Shown here in pieces: positions 60,130 through 64,000 of a stretch of DNA of 64,000 bases. The stretch comes from Leptofilum sp965223285 (lineage in GTDB: Bacteria > Chloroflexota > Anaerolineae > Promineifilales > Promineifilaceae). Positions within the stretch are counted from its first letter, which is position 1. The number at the start of each line of letters is the position of its first letter. Location: contig NZ_OZ244997.1 in NCBI RefSeq assembly GCF_965223285.1, forward strand, positions 4,030,001 through 4,094,000. The letters run 5' to 3'. The translations under genes were made by a program, and so were the position numbers. The notes below the pieces were generated by a model, which was not told the DNA's origin, made no database searches, and saw only the letters and a program-made list of their open reading frames with translations.

Positions 60130-63100
60130 ATGACCCAGCTCAATTTAATGTTGTTTGGTGGCTTTGCAGCTTCCATTGCTGGCAAAGCCATCACCCAATT
60201 TCGCACGGACAAGATGCGTGCGCTGCTGGCTTATTTGGCAATGAATGGGGAACGGCCGTTTCGGCGTGAACTGCTGGCGACCTTGCTCTGGCCGGACTGG
60301 TCAGATGAAGCTGCCCGGCGTAATCTGCGCCAGACACTGCATCGGCTGCGGCAAATGCTGGATAAGCTGGCTCCCAATTTGGGCAAAGATTTATTCACAA
60401 CCACCCGACAGACGGTGCAGCTAAACGGTGCGGTCGTCTCCCTCGACGTCGCCCACTTTCAGCACCATCTGCAAACCATCGAAACCCATGCCCACACCAG
60501 TTTGCAAAGTTGCTCCCACTGCCTGGAACGGATGCAGCAGGCGGCTGCCCTTTACCAGGGCGATCTGCTGGCAGGATTTAATGTCAAGGATGCCTTTCCT
60601 TTTGAAGAGTGGCTCATCGTTCAGCAAGAGCAGCACCAGCAGCAGATGATGGCGCTGCTAGATAAATTAGCCCTGGCTTTTACCCAGCGGGGCGATTATG
60701 GGCGGGCGCAGCAATATGCCAGCCAGCAGGTGAGTATGGCTCCCTGGCGCGAATCGGCTCATCGCCAGCTCATGCGGCTTTACATGCTGGAAGGGCAGCG
60801 CGACAAAGCCCTGGCGCAGTATGAAAGCTGCCGCACTTCGCTGCTGCAAGAGCTGGCCGTAGAGCCTTCGGCCGAAACTACCCAGCTTTGGCAGCAGATA
60901 AAAGAAGATCGCTTTGAAACGGAAACGGCCGCTTCCCCTAACACAGCAATCTATGGCTTTCCCACACAGCTAACCCCGTTTACCGGACGGCAGGGACTAC
61001 TTTCCCAAATCATGACTCGGCTGGATGATGCCAACTGTCGGCTGCTAACACTCATTGGGCCTGGCGGTGTGGGCAAAACACGCTTGAGCATTCAGGTTGG
61101 GCAGGTATTAGCTCATGCGCCGCAGCGGTACAAAGATGGTGCTTACTTCATCCCTCTGGCGGCCGTAACCGACGAGGTCATGCTGGTGACGATGATTACC
61201 CAAAGCCTGGGCATCCAGCTAAGTGAGCAGATGCCGCCCAGGCAGCAGCTGCTCACTTATTTGCAAGACAAATCACTTCTATTGGTCTGTGATAACTTTG
61301 AGCAGGTTTTGGCAGGTGCAGTTTTGCTGGGCGAGATCATTACCCAAGCGCCCCAGGTGCAGCTACTGGTCACCTCGCGGCAGCCACTAAACCTTCATGC
61401 CGAATGGCGACAATCCATCGGCGGACTCGATTATGGTCAGGGCGACTCGTCAGAAGCGGTGCGCTTTTTCCAGCGCAGTGCGCGGCGGGTTGCCCCACAT
61501 TTTCAATGGCGGGACGAGGATTTAACGGCCGTTTTGGAACTGTGCCGTCTGGTAGATGGGCTGCCGCTGGCTCTGGAGCTGGCCGCCGCCTGGACGCGCC
61601 TGATGGACTGCCCCACCATCCTGCGTGAAACGCAAAAAAGCCTCGACTTTTTAGCCTCGCCGCTGGCCGATCTGCCAGAACGACACCAGAGCATTCGCGC
61701 CGTGCTGAACCAATCATGGCAAATGCTGCCCAGCCGCCTGCAAACCATTCTGGCGCAGCTTACCCACTTTGCCGGCAGCTTTTCCCTGGATGCAGCCCTG
61801 TCCATTGTGCCCGATCTCTCAATGCTGGATTTGGCGACGCTGCTGGATCGCTCTTTGCTCCAGTGGCAGCCAAACGGCCGTTACGCCCTGCATGAGCTGT
61901 TGCGCCAATTTGCCGCCCAGCAATTGCCCGATGCGCCGCTCGCCATTGCCCCACAGCACAGCCGCACCTATTTAACCTTTCTCACCAATCAGGAAGCCGT
62001 GCTTGTGGGTGCAGACTCACCAACGGCCGTTGCCCAGATCAGGTACGAGCTAGACAATATTCATCTGGCTTGGCATACGGCCGTTGCCCAGCACGAGTGG
62101 GATGCGCTGCAAAATGGTCTGGAAAGTTTAGCCATCTACTACACCCTGACAGGCTACCTGCCAGAGCTAGAAACCTTGCTGAACCAAACCTTAAATCAAA
62201 TCCAAATGGCCGATGTACCTCTTGGTTTTTATGGCAGTCTGCTGGAAAAAGTAGCCATTATTTATACCCGACAGGCGCGATATCCAGAGGCCACGGACAC
62301 CGCTCAAAAGCTGCTCGAACTGGGCAGCCAAGAGCTAGACATGCGAGCCCAGATCATTTTGGGTGAGCTACATCTGTTGAAGGGAGCGTATGAGGCGGCA
62401 AGGGGTGCTTATGAAACGGCCGTCTCCTACTTCAACAATACGCAAAACACCGCCAGACAAGCGCAGCTCAGCAACCTGATGGGACATCTGGAATATCTAC
62501 AGGGTCACTTTGATCTCGCCCTGGCACAGCAGCAACAAGCCCTGGCACGTAGCCGCGAATTGGACAACATCGTACTGCAAGCCAAGGTGCTGCTGGACAT
62601 GGGCAATGTTTACACGGCGCAAAGTGACGCCAATCAGGCACTGGATCATTTCCAGCAAGCCCTGGCAATCAACCAGAAAATCAATCATCGGGACGGGATT
62701 GCCCGCACCCTGCACAGCATGGGGCGCATTTACTTGCAGCAAGGCAAAAATGACGCTGCACTGACCTGTTTTCAGCAGGCATTGACGCTCACTGAAAAGA
62801 TGGGACTGCGCCGTGCCGTCAGCTTAAGCCTGAACAGTATTGGCATTGTGTATAAACGGCAGTCGCGCTACGCAGAAGCCACTGACTACTATCAACGAGC
62901 CCTAAAAATCAATCGAGAGCTGGGCGTTCAGGCAGAAATTGCCAACAACTTGAGCAACTTAGGCAACGTCTATGTCCATCAGAAGCAATATGATTTAGCT
63001 GAACCCAGCTTCAAAGAAGCGGTGCAAATTGCCGAAGCCATTAACCATCCAGAAGGGCTTGTAGGCCATTTGGGCAATTTGGCCGTGCTGTACAAGGTGC

Positions 63101-63351
63101 GTGGCGATTGGCAGGCAGCCTTGCCCATTTTTGGACGCGCCATTCAATTGGCCCGTCAGCTCAAGGCAAAGTATACGCTGGCTTACCTGCTCATTGTTTA
63201 TGGGGAGCTTTTGCTGGATTGGGAACGGCCGTCTGAAGCGCAATCTTTAGCTACAGAGGGTTTGCAACTTGCCCAAGAAATTAACGCCGCCGATCTGATC
63301 ACCAGAGGCCAGCAGTTGAGCAGACAGCTTTTGGGAGCAGACGGGTTGTAG
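60130..63351 (+). CDS. BTAD/NB-ARC/TPR transcriptional regulator
   Basis: The 1073-residue protein has an OmpR-like winged helix (1-95, with L-L-A-T-L-L-W-P-D-W) and a bacterial transcriptional activation domain (about 105-245). An NB-ARC-type NTPase follows, with P-loop G-P-G-G-V-G-K-T-R-L near residue 312 and L-L-V-T-S-R-Q-P-L. A C-terminal row of tetratricopeptide repeats spans about 690-1050, including Y-L-Q-G-H-F-D-L-A-L-A-Q-Q-Q-Q-A-L. Such proteins activate transcription in response to a signal bound by the TPR part. The target may be the adjacent small gene. Confidence 0.9.
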   Translation: MTQLNLMLFGGFAASIAGKAITQFRTDKMRALLAYLAMNGERPFRRELLATLLWPDWSDEAARRNLRQTLHRLRQMLDKLAPNLGKDLFTTTRQTVQLNGAVVSLDVAHFQHHLQTIETHAHTSLQSCSHCLERMQQAAALYQGDLLAGFNVKDAFPFEEWLIVQQEQHQQQMMALLDKLALAFTQRGDYGRAQQYASQQVSMAPWRESAHRQLMRLYMLEGQRDKALAQYESCRTSLLQELAVEPSAETTQLWQQIKEDRFETETAASPNTAIYGFPTQLTPFTGRQGLLSQIMTRLDDANCRLLTLIGPGGVGKTRLSIQVGQVLAHAPQRYKDGAYFIPLAAVTDEVMLVTMITQSLGIQLSEQMPPRQQLLTYLQDKSLLLVCDNFEQVLAGAVLLGEIITQAPQVQLLVTSRQPLNLHAEWRQSIGGLDYGQGDSSEAVRFFQRSARRVAPHFQWRDEDLTAVLELCRLVDGLPLALELAAAWTRLMDCPTILRETQKSLDFLASPLADLPERHQSIRAVLNQSWQMLPSRLQTILAQLTHFAGSFSLDAALSIVPDLSMLDLATLLDRSLLQWQPNGRYALHELLRQFAAQQLPDAPLAIAPQHSRTYLTFLTNQEAVLVGADSPTAVAQIRYELDNIHLAWHTAVAQHEWDALQNGLESLAIYYTLTGYLPELETLLNQTLNQIQMADVPLGFYGSLLEKVAIIYTRQARYPEATDTAQKLLELGSQELDMRAQIILGELHLLKGAYEAARGAYETAVSYFNNTQNTARQAQLSNLMGHLEYLQGHFDLALAQQQQALARSRELDNIVLQAKVLLDMGNVYTAQSDANQALDHFQQALAINQKINHRDGIARTLHSMGRIYLQQGKNDAALTCFQQALTLTEKMGLRRAVSLSLNSIGIVYKRQSRYAEATDYYQRALKINRELGVQAEIANNLSNLGNVYVHQKQYDLAEPSFKEAVQIAEAINHPEGLVGHLGNLAVLYKVRGDWQAALPIFGRAIQLARQLKAKYTLAYLLIVYGELLLDWERPSEAQSLATEGLQLAQEINAADLITRGQQLSRQLLGADGL

Positions 63352-63436
63352 AGGAACGGCCGTATTAGCTGACTGCATCTACATGACAAACCACACCTTG
63401 GCTCATGACATTGCTCACTAGAAGCAGCCTCATGTT

Positions 63437-63481
63437 GGACATATCCTATATAAAATGATATAGGACATATCTTATATAAAA
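63437..63481 (+). promoter_or_regulatory. Operator-like direct and inverted repeat
   Basis: GGACATATCCTATATAAAA (63437-63455) is repeated at 63463-63481 with one change, 26 bp apart. Between them CCTATAT (63445-63451) and ATATAGG (63458-63464) form a perfect inverted pair. The location, just before the iron-sulfur protein gene, suits a repressor binding two helix turns. Confidence 0.6.
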
Positions 63482-63495
63482 GAGGGCGAGCAATC

Positions 63496-64000
63496 ATGAG
63501 AAGATTCACACTTACTCTGGATAAACAGTTTAGCTGGCGAAAATTGCTGCTTCCTGGCCTGACGGCGGGCACATTTTGGACGCTGGCAATTGTTTTGTAC
63601 GGCGTTACGGGAGAGCTTTTCCCACTCATCAACTTTGGCTATTTGGGCACCGCCCTGGGCATTGGCCTTGGTTTGTATGCCGTCCTGCCCAAGCGACAAA
63701 AGCCTATCGGGCGGCGGGTTTCGCTGCTGCTGATTGGGCTGTACCTGTTCATTTTTGTGGGGCTGGTGGGTCAGGAGAACATCCAGATTGAGGGGGTTTG
63801 GTGGAGCTTGATCAATGGCACGTTTTATGCGGCCGTTTGGCACTACGTCGTCGCTAAAATTGTGGGGCCACTGCTCTTTGGGCGGCTCTGGTGCGGCTGG
63901 GCCTGCTGGTCGGTAATGGTCTTTGACCTGCTGTCGTATAAGCGACCTGCTGGGCGACTGCCGGGGCGGTGGGATTGGCTGCGGTACGGGCATGTGGCTC
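63496..64000 (+). CDS. Membrane iron-sulfur (NapH-like) protein, 3' end outside window
   Basis: ATG 63496 follows AGAGGG. The frame stays open to the window end (168 codons). Membrane segments are seen in G-T-F-W-T-L-A-I-V-L-Y-G, L-G-T-A-L-G-I-G-L-G-L-Y and L-L-L-I-G-L-Y-L-F-I-F-V. The cysteine motif R-L-W-C-G-W-A-C-W resembles the conserved C-G-x-x-C of NapH/CcoG-type 4Fe-4S membrane proteins. Such proteins transfer electrons at the membrane; ferredoxin-like cysteines would be downstream. Confidence 0.8.
   Translation, partial: MRRFTLTLDKQFSWRKLLLPGLTAGTFWTLAIVLYGVTGELFPLINFGYLGTALGIGLGLYAVLPKRQKPIGRRVSLLLIGLYLFIFVGLVGQENIQIEGVWWSLINGTFYAAVWHYVVAKIVGPLLFGRLWCGWACWSVMVFDLLSYKRPAGRLPGRWDWLRYGHVA

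Larger units (their letters stand above)
29..63363. repeat. Dispersed palindrome ACGGCCGT (about 105 copies)
   Basis: The 8-bp palindrome ACGGCCGT recurs throughout the window, most often as AACGGCCGTT or TACGGCCGT. My count by eye is about 105 copies (examples at 29, 708, 1003, 2884, 6137, 19606, 30780, 38305, 45326, 63356), or roughly one per 600 bp. A given octamer is expected about once in 64 kb. Copies lie in genes in every frame (Thr-Ala-Val, Asn-Gly-Arg, Arg-Pro) and between genes. Near-miss forms such as ACGGCCGC are much less common. The behaviour is like the HIP1 palindrome of cyanobacteria, but the sequence differs. Confidence 0.95.

Overview
The window looks like one chromosomal stretch of an Anaerolineae-like member of the Chloroflexota. 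This placement is an inference from gene content: type III glutamine synthetase, a BTAD/NB-ARC/TPR regulator, proline/threonine-rich lipoproteins, a RarA with an extra C-terminal domain, many leaderless gene starts, and moderate G+C. No rRNA, tRNA, CRISPR array, integrase or transposase gene was seen.

The most pervasive signal is the palindrome ACGGCCGT. I counted about 105 copies in 64 kb by eye, where roughly one is expected by chance. It occurs in coding sequence in all three frames (read as T-A-V, N-G-R or R-P) and between genes. It is missing from three long stretches that also look horizontally acquired: about 3.3-6.1 kb, 45.4-49.8 kb and 52.9-56.3 kb.

Layout. 1-4.3 kb: end of a phospholipase-D-like gene, a VanW protein and an SGNH-like lipoprotein. 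4.4-6.0 kb: an orphan restriction-nuclease-like gene. 6.1-24 kb: mostly housekeeping genes (ACT protein, phosphatase, rarA fusion, DUF402, M24 peptidase, adenine deaminase, a RelE-type toxin-antitoxin pair, proS, rplS, a C26 amidotransferase, murI, a clpC-like ATPase). 23.9-28.7 kb: an ANTAR response regulator, its GAF/HisKA_2 kinase and type III glutamine synthetase. 29.3-36.7 kb: a small envelope or glycan cluster (flippase, FemAB/GNAT-like, ATP-grasp, membrane protein, a duplicated glycosyltransferase-like protein). 36.8-45.4 kb: ammonium transporter and both glutamate synthase subunits. With glnN these form a nitrogen-assimilation set, and both glnN and the transporter have a terminator-like hairpin in their 5' leaders.

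45.2-57.2 kb is an accessory island built at the 3' end of gltD. After the true gltD end (45241-45357), three diverged copies of the last 28-39 codons of gltD recur at 49757, 52409 and 56167. Between and after them lie cargo modules: a very large nuclease/STAND-type NTPase, two HEPN/MNT pairs, a DUF433/DUF5615 pair with a broken toxin, an orphan DUF2281-like antitoxin, an ECF-sigma/beta-lactamase-like module and a PIN/Phd pair. A separate exact-length 60-bp repeat, bounded by the octamer, occurs three times in the same island. Two copies end directly beside the stop codon of a toxin gene. This resembles repeated site-specific integration into the gltD tail, each event displacing an older tail downstream. 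It is the main candidate here for an undescribed system.

57.2-64 kb: a methyltransferase, a TolB-like beta-propeller lipoprotein, a small leaderless protein, a large BTAD/NB-ARC/TPR regulator, and the start of a membrane iron-sulfur protein behind a two-copy operator-like repeat.
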